Positions 1 to 7,563 are shown, counted from the first letter of the stretch. The stretch: DNA of 10,982 bases from Fibrobacteraceae bacterium (GCA_021443045.1 JABUUT010000048.1:1-10982); one strand, 5' to 3'. Made by a program: numbers and translations. The notes: generated from the letters alone by a model not told the origin.

Positions 1-1
1 C

Positions 2-55
2 GCCGACGAAAAGGAGGTGATGACCACCCTGGTGATGAACATGCTCGCCATGTAA
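2..55 (+). CDS. C-terminal end of an upstream gene (partial)
   Basis: An open frame enters from the left edge and ends at a TAA at 53-55, leaving 17 codons (ending TTLVMNMLAM). The GC-rich codons (GCC, GAC, ACC, CTG, ATG) look like coding sequence of a well-expressed gene, unlike the AT-rich spacer that follows. The fragment is too short to assign a family. About 295 bases with promoter-like motifs separate it from the next gene, so it probably belongs to a different transcription unit. Confidence 0.4.
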   Translation, partial: ADEKEVMTTLVMNMLAM

Positions 56-153
56 GGCCCGACGTTTTTTAGGATGGGCGGGGGAAGCCTCACCCCCAAA
101 AAAACACGCAAAATTTCAAAAATTTTCGCACATTATAAATTTTTTATTCAAAT

Positions 154-181
154 TTGGAATTATATTTAATTCATGTATTAT
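154..181 (+). promoter_or_regulatory. Possible sigma-70 promoter (TTGGAA-16-TATTAT)
   Basis: TTGGAA at 154-159 and TATTAT at 176-181 are separated by 16 bases and preceded by A/T tracts that could act as an UP element. Each hexamer is one or two positions from the housekeeping consensus. Transcription would begin near 188 and give a leader of about 160 bases that includes the inverted repeat at 207-224. AT-rich DNA produces such matches by chance, so this is a weaker candidate than the downstream sigma-54 motif. Confidence 0.3.
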
Positions 182-206
182 CCAACCTCCCACACCCCTT
201 GCGCCA

Positions 207-224
207 TGATGCCCTGCGGCATCA
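207..224. promoter_or_regulatory. Perfect inverted repeat, possible operator
   Basis: TGATGCC-CTGC-GGCATCA is a perfect 7-bp inverted repeat with a 4-base centre. It ends six bases before the -24 element of the sigma-54-like promoter. It could be a binding site for a dimeric regulator, or a hairpin in the leader of a transcript starting further upstream. No T-run follows, so it is not an intrinsic terminator. Classical sigma-54 activator sites usually lie further upstream, so at this distance a repressor or modulator is at least as likely as an activator. Confidence 0.45.
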
Positions 225-230
225 GTAATT

Positions 231-245
231 TGGCACGAATTTTGC
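231..245 (+). promoter_or_regulatory. Sigma-54 (RpoN) type -24/-12 promoter
   Basis: TGGCACG-AATT-TTGC matches the core sigma-54 consensus TGGCACG-N4-TTGC at every fixed position. The GG (232-233) and GC (244-245) are spaced as required. Transcription would start about 12 bases downstream, near 257, giving a leader of roughly 90 bases before the ATG at 350. Sigma-54 promoters need an AAA+ enhancer-binding activator, so the operon would be inducible. No activator gene or rpoN is visible in the window. The match comes from the sequence; its use is inferred. Confidence 0.55.
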
Positions 246-349
246 GGGGGGCTGCACATTTGGGCAACATCTAGTTTTCTCGCTTTATTCCCCATAACAT
301 TTTCGCATCACCTGCAGATTTTTAGCTAGGCGGTTTTAGGAATTTTCCA

Positions 350-2047
350 ATGAGCATCACAAAAACACAATCTGATTATATCACTCTAGCCAATCAAGTG
401 ATGGCTATTACGCAAAAAGTTTCTTGCGAAACAGAAACGCCCGCTTCAATCAAAGCTGCTTTGGAGAGTCAGGAACTCCTGATTCCCGTTGTAGGTGAAT
501 TTAGCGCGGGCAAAAGCTCCCTCTTGAATTCTTTCCTCGGACAAAAATTTCTTTCTGTTGCGGTTACTCCAGAAACGGCCATCGCTACAGAGCTGCGTTA
601 TTCACCAAAAGAATACGCTGAAGTAGTCCTGAAAGACGGAACCACGAAAACCATCGCATTTGACCAGCGAAACGACATTCAACCAGAATGGATGATTTTG
701 CGCTTGTATGTGAATTCGACAAACTTGAAAAACATAGAGCCAGTAATCCTAGTTGATATGCCGGGTTTCGATTCTCCCCGAGACGACCACAACCAAGCCA
801 TCGCCAGCTATCTTGACCGCGGAGCACATTACATTGTACTGACCCCTGTTGATAGCGGAACGGTAACTGCGTCCATGATTCGCCAGTTGCAAGACATCCA
901 CAATATGAATCGCGATTTCTCTTGTTTTGTAAGCAAGGCCAATTTGCGAACCGAACAGGCGGTTCAAGAGGTTGTCGAAGAAGTGGCCAACGAAATCCAG
1001 GATAATCTTGATGTTACTGTGTCGCCACTACCCATCGGAAAAGACGGCAGCAAAGAACTGGAGAAAATTGTCAAGTCCATAAATCCCGATGCACTGATTC
1101 AAAAGATTTACCGTAACGCAATGCTTCAAATGTTTGATGAAGCCGAAATGCTGATGAACAGTAAGATTGCGGCTTTTAAGAATGACCGCAACAAAAATCA
1201 GCAAGCAGTAATGGAAATCCAGGAGGCAATTGAAAAACTTGAAAAGCGAAAGTCTCTTATGATTATGGAAAACCAGACGGCAAGTTTTGAAGGCGAATTG
1301 GACGTGATTGTAAGTGCCGCTGGTACCGCATTAAATTCCAATGTGGACCGCCTTGTAGAAATGGCCATGAACGGAGCCTCCGGCGAAACCCTTGGGCAGG
1401 AGATGAACTCAATAGTCCGCACTGCTGTCATTCCTGCGGCAAACAATGTCGCCGAGAATATGGTGAAAAACATCAACGCCTCGATCCAGTTGGAGTTGAA
1501 GTCTTTCAATGCTGTATTTGAAGGACTGAACGTCTCGAAACTGCTTGAAAAGGTGGGACAAATGTCCGAAACCTTGAACGATTCCGCCCAAAAGACGTTG
1601 ATGGATTTTTCCAAGAAAATGACGGACAAGGCTAATCAAAAAGATGCTACCGCTGTATATAAAACCATTGTGGGAACCATCGGCCTAGCAACAGAAATTC
1701 TATGCCCTGTGGTTGAAGTCATTTTGTTCATTTTGCCCGATATTATCAAATTCTTGACGAAGAATTCCAAGATGGAAGCGCAAAAGGCGAGCGTCAGATC
1801 TCAGATTCTGAATTCCATTCCAAAAATGAAAAGCACGCTTCGTGCACAACTTAAGCCCACCTTGCAAGAAAAACAACAAGCAGCCATTGAGCAAATTACC
1901 GCAAGTTTCGATTCTCAGATACAAAAGCAGCGCGAAAACATTATTGCTGTTCAAGAAGCCCAAAATGCAGCCTGCGATGTCAATCAAAAAATCGTGGAAC
2001 TGGAAGAGGCTAAATTGGAACTTCTCAACCTGAAGAAAGCTGTTTAA
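350..2047 (+). CDS. Dynamin-like GTPase 1 (565 aa, LeoA-sized)
   Basis: This is a predicted large GTPase of the bacterial dynamin superfamily, likely to oligomerise on and remodel membranes in a GTP-dependent way. The P-loop (G1) is GEFSAGKS at residues 49-56. The switch threonine (G2) lies in the TPETA stretch at 73-77, and G3 is DMPG at 136-139. The G4 position reads SKAN (195-198) rather than N/TKxD, so base specificity may be altered or the motif is degenerate. A long helical, coiled-coil-rich stalk follows. It is interrupted by a hydrophobic stretch at about 440-469 (ILCPVVEVILFILPDII region), a good candidate for the membrane-inserting paddle. There is no signal peptide. The ATG at 350 has a modest SD (TAGGAA) eight bases upstream. 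It is the first gene of a three-GTPase run, 26 bases before the next. Length and arrangement recall ETEC LeoA, but orthology is not shown. Confidence 0.88.
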   Translation: MSITKTQSDYITLANQVMAITQKVSCETETPASIKAALESQELLIPVVGEFSAGKSSLLNSFLGQKFLSVAVTPETAIATELRYSPKEYAEVVLKDGTTKTIAFDQRNDIQPEWMILRLYVNSTNLKNIEPVILVDMPGFDSPRDDHNQAIASYLDRGAHYIVLTPVDSGTVTASMIRQLQDIHNMNRDFSCFVSKANLRTEQAVQEVVEEVANEIQDNLDVTVSPLPIGKDGSKELEKIVKSINPDALIQKIYRNAMLQMFDEAEMLMNSKIAAFKNDRNKNQQAVMEIQEAIEKLEKRKSLMIMENQTASFEGELDVIVSAAGTALNSNVDRLVEMAMNGASGETLGQEMNSIVRTAVIPAANNVAENMVKNINASIQLELKSFNAVFEGLNVSKLLEKVGQMSETLNDSAQKTLMDFSKKMTDKANQKDATAVYKTIVGTIGLATEILCPVVEVILFILPDIIKFLTKNSKMEAQKASVRSQILNSIPKMKSTLRAQLKPTLQEKQQAAIEQITASFDSQIQKQRENIIAVQEAQNAACDVNQKIVELEEAKLELLNLKKAV

Positions 2048-2073
2048 TTTATAAGGAAAATTTAGAGGCTATT

Positions 2074-4305
2074 ATGACAGATGAAAAATTGGAATCACTC
2101 ATTGCAAAACGCAACGCACTTGAAGAAATTTCTAACCGTCACGAAAAAGAGTTGAAGGATGCCTTCATCAATGCCGCAAGCACAAGCAACCTGAGCAGCG
2201 AAGAAAAAATCCGCAAGGAATTTGATGAAAAAATCGACCAGAATCGAGACCTTCAGATTGGAATTGTGGGCCGTGTAAAGGCCGGTAAATCATCGCTTCT
2301 GAACGCCTTGTTGTTCAATGGTGAAACCATTTTGCCCAAGGCAGCCACCCCCATGACTGCAGCACTTACCGTATTGTCTTATGCGGAGCAGATTGAAGTC
2401 AAAATCAAGTTCTTTGAACAAAGCGATATCGATGCACTGAAGGAACGTGCTGCGGCTTACGAGCGGAAACTCAAGGAAAGAACGGAGTTCGAAATTGAAG
2501 AACTAGCTGGCAAAAAAGCGAAACAGCCCGAAGATGTGGAACGCCTGAAGAAAGATTCCAGGATTATTGAACGTGCCGCGAGCAAGGCGGAATCTGAGCT
2601 GAAAAAGGATATAGGCCTGTCGGGTGCATACGACCAATACCAGATGATAAAAAATTCCAGCATCACCTTGAACGACTGCGGTGGTGAAAAAATCCTTCAC
2701 CCGCAACAACTGAGCGATATTGCCCGTGATTTGGGGGAATATGTAGGTTCGGCTGGAAAGTACATGCCCTTTACTCAAAGTGTGGAAATTGCCTACCCAA
2801 ACGAAGATTTGAAGGGCATTCGCATCATTGATACCCCGGGTTTTAATGACCCTGTGCCATCCCGCGAAGAACGTGCATACCAGCTTTTGAAAACCAGCGA
2901 TGTGATTTTGATTCTCAGCCCTGCTGGTAATTTTATGAGCCAGACGGATACAGAGGTTCTCGAAAAGTTGACAAATAAAGAAGGCCTACGTGAACTCTTC
3001 GTTGTTGCAAGCAAGATGGACGACCAGCTTCTTGGCGACGAATACGAAGATATGTCTTTGGATGAGGTCTGTGATGACTTGAAGAGAATTCTTGGTGAAC
3101 GCATGAATGCCACGCTCACTAAAATCAATCAAAACAATGTCTTTGACCAGCTCATTGAAGACAAGGGCGCACGCATCATCCTTTCGTCTGGTGATTGTCA
3201 ATCCATGTATTTGACTTTCAGTAATAAGGACCATTGGGATGATGGAAAAAATCAAATTTGGGACAACTTAAGCGAAAGGTTCCGCGATTATTTCAACGAC
3301 AAGGAACCTGAAATATCGAAAGAGTCCCTTAAAAAGTTGGGCAATATCAACCTCGTTGTCGATAAGATTAACGAGGTTAAAACCAAGAAGGGCGAAATTC
3401 TTGCCGAGAAGGGGAACCAGTTGTGCGTTTCCTTGACCAATGCCGTTGAAGATGTTCTTGCGGCCCTCAAAAACGAACTGAAACGAAAAGTTGCCGAGGT
3501 TAGAAGCGGTAATCTCGCCAATCTCCAGAACGAACGCCAGAACGCGGAACTTTTCTGTGCGAAACTGGAACCAGGCATTACCCGTGTTTACCAGGACGTA
3601 ATCTCCGACTGGAAAATTGAAGCTTCCAAGAATATGCTCAGTTTTGTGAACGCCATGTTCAACGAGTCTCGTAGTGAGGCGAACGAGTCAAAGTCGTCCT
3701 TTACAAGAACTCATTCCTATAAATCGGGCGGATTTTTGGGCTTTTTCCAAAAAACAAATTATTACGAAACACAGCACACTCGCGTAAGTGTAGCTCAAGT
3801 CCGCAGTTCCATCGAAGACTTTATCGGCAAGGTGAATGTCAATCTGAAGCTAGAAGTCATGGAAGAACTTGAGAAGATGAAGAAAAAGATTTCTTCCAAG
3901 ATTTCGATGCTGTGGGCAGAACGTGCTGCCGAGCAAAGCTACGATGTGGATACTGTCGCAAATAAGATTCGCGTCATTATAGAAGGCTTGAACCTACCTG
4001 ACTTTACTTTGCCAGAAAAAGGACTTCCCTCAACACTTACAAGAAGCGGATGTGCAGAAGATAGCGAAGGGGAGCAGATTCTTTCTGAAGGCAAGGAATA
4101 TCTCTCCAAACTTTCGAGAAGTTTGCAGCAAACCTTGACGGACGAAATTGAACGCTATGCTGCTGCAATGAAACGCACCGATATGGCGGGCGAACTCCTT
4201 GCCAAGTACAAGTCTGAATTGCAGGAACTTATCCAGAATATCCAGAACAAGGAAGAAACCATTAAGCGTTTTGAGACCATCGAAACTGAACTGGGCAATA
4301 TTTAA
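2074..4305 (+). CDS. Dynamin-like GTPase 2 (743 aa)
   Basis: This is a second bacterial dynamin-like GTPase, probably partnering the first in a hetero-oligomer at the membrane. G1 is GRVKAGKS (66-73), G2 is in KAATPMTAA (89-97), G3 is DTPG (253-256) and G4 is SKMD (313-316), a usable NKxD variant. Between G2 and G3, residues about 105-180 form a charged, Lys/Glu-rich insert likely to be a coiled coil, which makes this GTPase head unusually long. The C-terminal half is helical. A Gly/Phe loop (GGFLGFF, 552-558) flanked by aromatic residues resembles the membrane-contacting paddle tip of dynamins, and a basic/acidic helix follows. AGAGG (2064-2068) is the Shine-Dalgarno, five bases before the ATG. 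The gene lies 15 bases before the third GTPase, so co-transcription is likely. No transmembrane segment is obvious. Confidence 0.88.
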   Translation: MTDEKLESLIAKRNALEEISNRHEKELKDAFINAASTSNLSSEEKIRKEFDEKIDQNRDLQIGIVGRVKAGKSSLLNALLFNGETILPKAATPMTAALTVLSYAEQIEVKIKFFEQSDIDALKERAAAYERKLKERTEFEIEELAGKKAKQPEDVERLKKDSRIIERAASKAESELKKDIGLSGAYDQYQMIKNSSITLNDCGGEKILHPQQLSDIARDLGEYVGSAGKYMPFTQSVEIAYPNEDLKGIRIIDTPGFNDPVPSREERAYQLLKTSDVILILSPAGNFMSQTDTEVLEKLTNKEGLRELFVVASKMDDQLLGDEYEDMSLDEVCDDLKRILGERMNATLTKINQNNVFDQLIEDKGARIILSSGDCQSMYLTFSNKDHWDDGKNQIWDNLSERFRDYFNDKEPEISKESLKKLGNINLVVDKINEVKTKKGEILAEKGNQLCVSLTNAVEDVLAALKNELKRKVAEVRSGNLANLQNERQNAELFCAKLEPGITRVYQDVISDWKIEASKNMLSFVNAMFNESRSEANESKSSFTRTHSYKSGGFLGFFQKTNYYETQHTRVSVAQVRSSIEDFIGKVNVNLKLEVMEELEKMKKKISSKISMLWAERAAEQSYDVDTVANKIRVIIEGLNLPDFTLPEKGLPSTLTRSGCAEDSEGEQILSEGKEYLSKLSRSLQQTLTDEIERYAAAMKRTDMAGELLAKYKSELQELIQNIQNKEETIKRFETIETELGNI

Positions 4306-4320
4306 CTGCGTAAGGGATTT

Positions 4321-6336
4321 ATGGAACTTGAAGAGCGTTTTGATTTAGTTTCCAGACTTTTATCTTCTCAGGCTCAGAAAAATGAGTCTCTTGAGGAATT
4401 TCGTAAAATGGTGGACCACGATTACATCGAGTTCACCAAGAAGGATGACGCACTTGCCGAAGAAGCCAGCAACTTAAAGGCATTGCAGGGTATTGTCAGC
4501 GACCTGGAAATTTTCATCCGGTATGAACAAATCTACCGCAAAAACATCATTGCCCTAGGAGGCGGATTCAGTAGCGGTAAATCGGCCTTCTGCAACAGTT
4601 TCTTTGAAACAAAAGATGTCAAGTTGCCTGTAGGCGTGCAGCCGGTGACCGCAATTCCTGCATACGTGATTTCGGGCGAAACATCAAACGCCTTTGGAAT
4701 CACGAATAACGGCGGTGTTGTTGACCTGGGCGTTGATATGTACAAGTCCATGGACCATGATTTTTTACAATCATTCCAGTTTAATCTAAAGGATTTGTTG
4801 CCCTCTGTTATTATCAACACTAAACTTCCGGAGCAATTTAATCACATCTGTTTTATCGATACTCCGGGATACAATCCCGGTGATGCAGAAAATGCCTTTA
4901 CAGGCGGGGACAGAGCTACCTCTCTGGAATTTATTCGCCAGGCGAAGGGATTGTTCTGGTTTATTGGTTTGGACACCACTGGAACACTGACAGATTCCGA
5001 CATTGAATTTTTGGAGGATGTCTTTAAGGATGACCCTGGTAAAAAGTTGTATGTGGTTTGCAACAAGGCTGATTTAAAGGCTGATAGCGATATTGAAGAT
5101 ATCTTGGATGAAGTGGCCGATGTCCTTGACGACAACGACTTGCCCTACGAAGGGATCGTGGCTTATAGCGCAAGGAAAAAGCAGAGCTATGGCTATCGCA
5201 AAATGACCCTTGAAGATTTCATCGAAAGTCAGAACCGAATTAATTCCGACAAAAAGCGTGATTTGCAAAAGCGTCTAAAAGATGTGTTCCAGAAGCACCT
5301 GAATGCAGATAATGACAAGAAAAATGAAATCCTAGGTAAACTTAAACGCTTGAATAGAATCTTGCTCCATTTCCATTCTGTGGTTGATGAAATGGAAATG
5401 AAAATCAATGACGAGCAAACAAAAAAACGCCGAGAGGCCATTATCAAGGGGGCCAAATTTGAGCGGGGGAATGAAAATGAAGACCAATCCGTTTCAACGG
5501 AATTCATTGTGAAAGAAATTGCAAGTCTGAAAAACGATTTGGAAAGGAACAAGCAAAAGTATCAAGACAACCTAGAAGAAGCTCAGGATTTAAGCGATAA
5601 AATGTTCGCAATCATTGGCAGAATCTTTACCGGTTTTGACGATGTTCCTGAAGATGATTCATTCATGCTTATTCCAAAGCAGACTTTCGCAATGGGAAGC
5701 AGTGATGCAAGGGATGAAGGCCCCATCCGTCAAGTAAGCCTTGATGCATTCTACATGAAAACAACTCTGGTAACACAGGAAGAATGGAAGACCGTTCTTG
5801 GCACGGACCGTGTCCCATCCTATTTCAAGGGTGAAAAACTTCCTGTGGAAAATGTATCCTTCTTGGATGCGGTGGACTTTTGCAACGCATGGAGCGTTAA
5901 GGAAAATTTGATTCCCTGTTATACAAAGGAAAAGAGCAAGATTGTTTGCGATTTTTCTGCCAGCGGTTATCGCTTGCCCACTGAAGCGGAATGGGAATGT
6001 GCCGCCAAACTGGGTGAAACTAGCGACTTAGAATACACTGCTTGGTACAAAGACAATTCCAACGAGCAAACACAAAACGTAGGGATGAAGGAGCCCAACG
6101 CATACGGATTATACGATATGCAAGGAAACGTTTCTGAATGGTGTTACGATTTCTATGCACCATACTCCGAAAATTCTACTGTGAACCCCACCGGCCCTAA
6201 CACAGGCGACGAGCGAGTTACTCGTGGCGGCTCCTGGAATAGCCCTGCCAAAAGGTGCGGCGTTACCGTCCGAAATTTTGAAGACGAATCAACAGGTTCA
6301 AAATATATCGGCTTTAGAGTCGTGAGAAAAAAATAA
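4321..6336 (+). CDS. Dynamin-like GTPase fused to an FGE/SUMF1-like domain (671 aa)
   Basis: The N-terminal half is a dynamin-family GTPase: G1 GGFSSGKS (81-88), G2 Thr110 in VQPVTAIP, G3 DTPG (180-183) and canonical G4 NKAD (248-251). A helical, charged coiled-coil region spans about 265-435. Residues about 446-671 form a formylglycine-generating-enzyme-like (SUMF1, C-type-lectin fold) domain with IPKQTFAMGS at its start, GYRLPTEAEWE (549-559), GNVSEW (602-607), RGGSW (635-639) and a terminal GFRVVRK. In true FGE two catalytic cysteines sit in RGGSxxC-x4-C. Here the first is Ser641 and the second is retained as Cys646, so sulfatase activation is unlikely and a binding role is more plausible (inference). 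The SD AAGGG (4312-4316) lies four bases before the ATG. No sulfatase is nearby. The domain links this gene to the RLPT-containing FISUMP proteins downstream. Confidence 0.88.
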   Translation: MELEERFDLVSRLLSSQAQKNESLEEFRKMVDHDYIEFTKKDDALAEEASNLKALQGIVSDLEIFIRYEQIYRKNIIALGGGFSSGKSAFCNSFFETKDVKLPVGVQPVTAIPAYVISGETSNAFGITNNGGVVDLGVDMYKSMDHDFLQSFQFNLKDLLPSVIINTKLPEQFNHICFIDTPGYNPGDAENAFTGGDRATSLEFIRQAKGLFWFIGLDTTGTLTDSDIEFLEDVFKDDPGKKLYVVCNKADLKADSDIEDILDEVADVLDDNDLPYEGIVAYSARKKQSYGYRKMTLEDFIESQNRINSDKKRDLQKRLKDVFQKHLNADNDKKNEILGKLKRLNRILLHFHSVVDEMEMKINDEQTKKRREAIIKGAKFERGNENEDQSVSTEFIVKEIASLKNDLERNKQKYQDNLEEAQDLSDKMFAIIGRIFTGFDDVPEDDSFMLIPKQTFAMGSSDARDEGPIRQVSLDAFYMKTTLVTQEEWKTVLGTDRVPSYFKGEKLPVENVSFLDAVDFCNAWSVKENLIPCYTKEKSKIVCDFSASGYRLPTEAEWECAAKLGETSDLEYTAWYKDNSNEQTQNVGMKEPNAYGLYDMQGNVSEWCYDFYAPYSENSTVNPTGPNTGDERVTRGGSWNSPAKRCGVTVRNFEDESTGSKYIGFRVVRKK

Positions 6337-6349
6337 TTCGGGAGTTGGG

Positions 6350-6411
6350 ATGCTTTGCAATTCATGTAAAAAGATTTAAGCATTTCTGCTAAACTTTTTG
6401 ATCAGTTTTAA
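6350..6411 (+). pseudogene. Frameshifted remnant of a zinc-ribbon N-terminus
   Basis: An ATG at 6350, preceded by GGGAG/GGGA, reads MLCNSCKKI and then stops at 6377-6379. The start strongly resembles the zinc-ribbon proteins downstream (MLCSNCSKDLPF at 8244, MNCPNCKEELPF at 9921). If one A were restored to the five-A run at 6368-6372, the frame would continue as KKDLSISAKLFDQF to a TAA at 6409-6411, matching the KDLPFSENIL region of the 8244 gene. This looks like the decayed 5' end of another family member. An alternative is a tiny CxxC peptide of nine residues. The rest of the gene is absent. Confidence 0.5.
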
Positions 6412-6435
6412 ACAGCTTAACGGTGAGGTTGAATA

Positions 6436-7563
6436 ATGGGATTCTTTTCGAATATTACGTGGACTACAGAGGATATATTGAAAGCAGCTGTGCCAAATAG
6501 AACAGATTCGGTAATAATATTAGGGTGCGAGAGTCAAGATGACGGTAATCAAAAGGAAAATCAGCCTGAAAAGTCTAAAGAGGATAAAAAAATGATTTGT
6601 CAAAATTGTAATCAAGAACTGCCTTTTGAGGCAGGCGTAGTTGAAAAGATGAAACTTTGTCCCTTTTGTGGCAAAGAACTTTTTTCTCGTAAAGAAGTTG
6701 TTGAGTCTGAGCTTAACGAATGTGAACTTGCTCTAAAAAAGGCTGCTGATGAAGCAGGTGGTCTCGACATTTTTAACGACGAAAATAGAAAGCGTCTGAG
6801 CAAGATTTTTTTTAACTGGTCCAACGCCGAAGAAGCTATGGAACTTCAAATAGCAAATCAGCTCAATATCCCGCAGAAACTTTACGAAATTCTTGATGCA
6901 CCTATGTCTTCTAAAAAATCGGTTGTGACCGATTGCATAAATGCCTTCGAGGTTTTGAAAGAAATATCCAACAAGTCCGTGGAAATTGTCGCTCGGTTTG
7001 CCCACGTCCTTGGCCTTGACTGTCAGGTGAAAAAGGAAATCAAGGATCCATTTAAAGAATGTGACTCTGGAACATTTGTTGACGAACGTGATGGCGAAAA
7101 ATACAAGTGGGTTCGCATCGGTAAACAAATATGGATGGCGGAGAATTTGAGGTATTACGAAGATGGGTCTTATGCGTACGATAACAATGCAAAAAACACC
7201 CTAACATGTGGTCGATTATATAATGAAAAGAAAGTTAAAGCGGTATGTCCAAAAGGATGGAGACTGCCAACAACAGAAGAGTGGAAGATTCTTGAAAAAT
7301 ATATTGAATGTAAAAGTCATGATAATGCAGGAACTCTTTTAAAAAGTAAAAATTCCGGTGGTGCAAATGCTTATGGGCTTTGTGTAAGTATGACCGGTGA
7401 AGGTTATAAAGGTTCGAACATGAGGTTTCAAGATATGGGTGAGTATGCTAACTTTATCTCAACGAATGGAGTAATCAGCTTTTATAAAACGGACATTCAT
7501 ATAACGTATAAAGCCCTGTCTGATAGCTATTATTACTCAATTCGTTGCATAAAAGATGAGTAG
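6436..7563 (+). CDS. Zinc ribbon - helical domain - FISUMP protein A (375 aa, or 323 aa from inner start)
   Basis: This is a cytoplasmic-looking protein of unknown function. From the first ATG it has a 52-residue polar extension unlike its paralogues. It then has a zinc ribbon with CxxC at 55-58 and CPFC at 75-78. A helical domain of about 110 residues follows (GGLDIFNDEN to the end of VLGLDCQV). The FISUMP core (204-240, SGTFVDERDGEKYKWVRIG...) continues to the C-terminus with GWRLPTTEEW (274-283) and a closing YSIRCIKDE. The first start has SD GGTGAGG (6422-6428). An inner ATG at 6592 (Met53) has an equally good SD and begins exactly where the paralogues begin, so it may be the main start. 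FISUMP proteins are typical of Fibrobacter and often exported, but no signal peptide is seen here. It lies 99 bases after the GTPase genes, which leaves one operon or two unresolved. Confidence 0.82.
   Translation: MGFFSNITWTTEDILKAAVPNRTDSVIILGCESQDDGNQKENQPEKSKEDKKMICQNCNQELPFEAGVVEKMKLCPFCGKELFSRKEVVESELNECELALKKAADEAGGLDIFNDENRKRLSKIFFNWSNAEEAMELQIANQLNIPQKLYEILDAPMSSKKSVVTDCINAFEVLKEISNKSVEIVARFAHVLGLDCQVKKEIKDPFKECDSGTFVDERDGEKYKWVRIGKQIWMAENLRYYEDGSYAYDNNAKNTLTCGRLYNEKKVKAVCPKGWRLPTTEEWKILEKYIECKSHDNAGTLLKSKNSGGANAYGLCVSMTGEGYKGSNMRFQDMGEYANFISTNGVISFYKTDIHITYKALSDSYYYSIRCIKDE
6577..6584 (+). promoter_or_regulatory. Internal Shine-Dalgarno for the inner start at 6592
   Basis: AAAGAGGA lies seven bases before an in-frame ATG at 6592 whose product starts MICQNCNQELPF. 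This is the same position, relative to the zinc ribbon, at which the two intact paralogues start. The site sits inside the extended reading frame, so either two isoforms are made or the 52-residue extension is not translated with the ribbon. Confidence 0.5.
7045..7155 (+). repeat. FISUMP core repeat, copy 1
   Basis: This is a 37-codon unit (DPFxxxDSGTF...MAENLRY) present three times in the window without length change. All copies share an identical 20-base stretch (here 7132-7151, coding WMAENL plus the first two bases of the Arg codon), including the same synonymous codons GCG, GAG, AAT and TTG. This copy is the most diverged of the three. Confidence 0.75.

Larger units (their letters stand above)
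56..349. other. Intergenic regulatory region upstream of the GTPase operon
   Basis: No credible ORF was found here. The left part has a short T-run (65-70) and a GC hairpin (80-97) followed by A rather than T. Next comes a strongly AT-rich stretch (about 108-181) resembling an UP-element or promoter region. The right part is more mixed and contains the inverted repeat at 207-224 and the sigma-54-like motif at 231-245. The leader ends with a modest Shine-Dalgarno (TAGGAA, 337-342), eight bases before the ATG at 350. This is the only long non-coding gap in the window, so it is where control of the GTPase operon would be expected. Confidence 0.7.

Noticed and set aside
80..97. GGGGG/CCCCC hairpin after the upstream gene as an intrinsic terminator
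   Set aside because: The stem is only five pairs with an eight-base loop and is followed by A-run, not T-run, on the + strand. On the - strand the T-run precedes the hairpin. It does not fit an intrinsic terminator in either direction.
1198..1629. Long open frame on the - strand inside GTPase 1 (143 codons)
   Set aside because: It is antisense to a gene with clear dynamin motifs, has Ser/Phe-rich shadow composition and shows no ribosome-binding site or recognisable domain. Other antisense frames in the window were rejected for the same reasons.
1842..2033. Short + strand open frame in another phase at the end of GTPase 1
   Set aside because: It lies wholly within the helical C-terminus of the GTPase, is Lys/Ser/Gln-rich by frame shadowing and has no convincing Shine-Dalgarno.
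6350..6383. ATGCTT...AAGCAT inverted repeat as a terminator between the GTPases and the FISUMP array
   Set aside because: It has a six-base stem with a 22-base loop and no following T-run of adequate length. The segment is better explained as a remnant of a zinc-ribbon gene.
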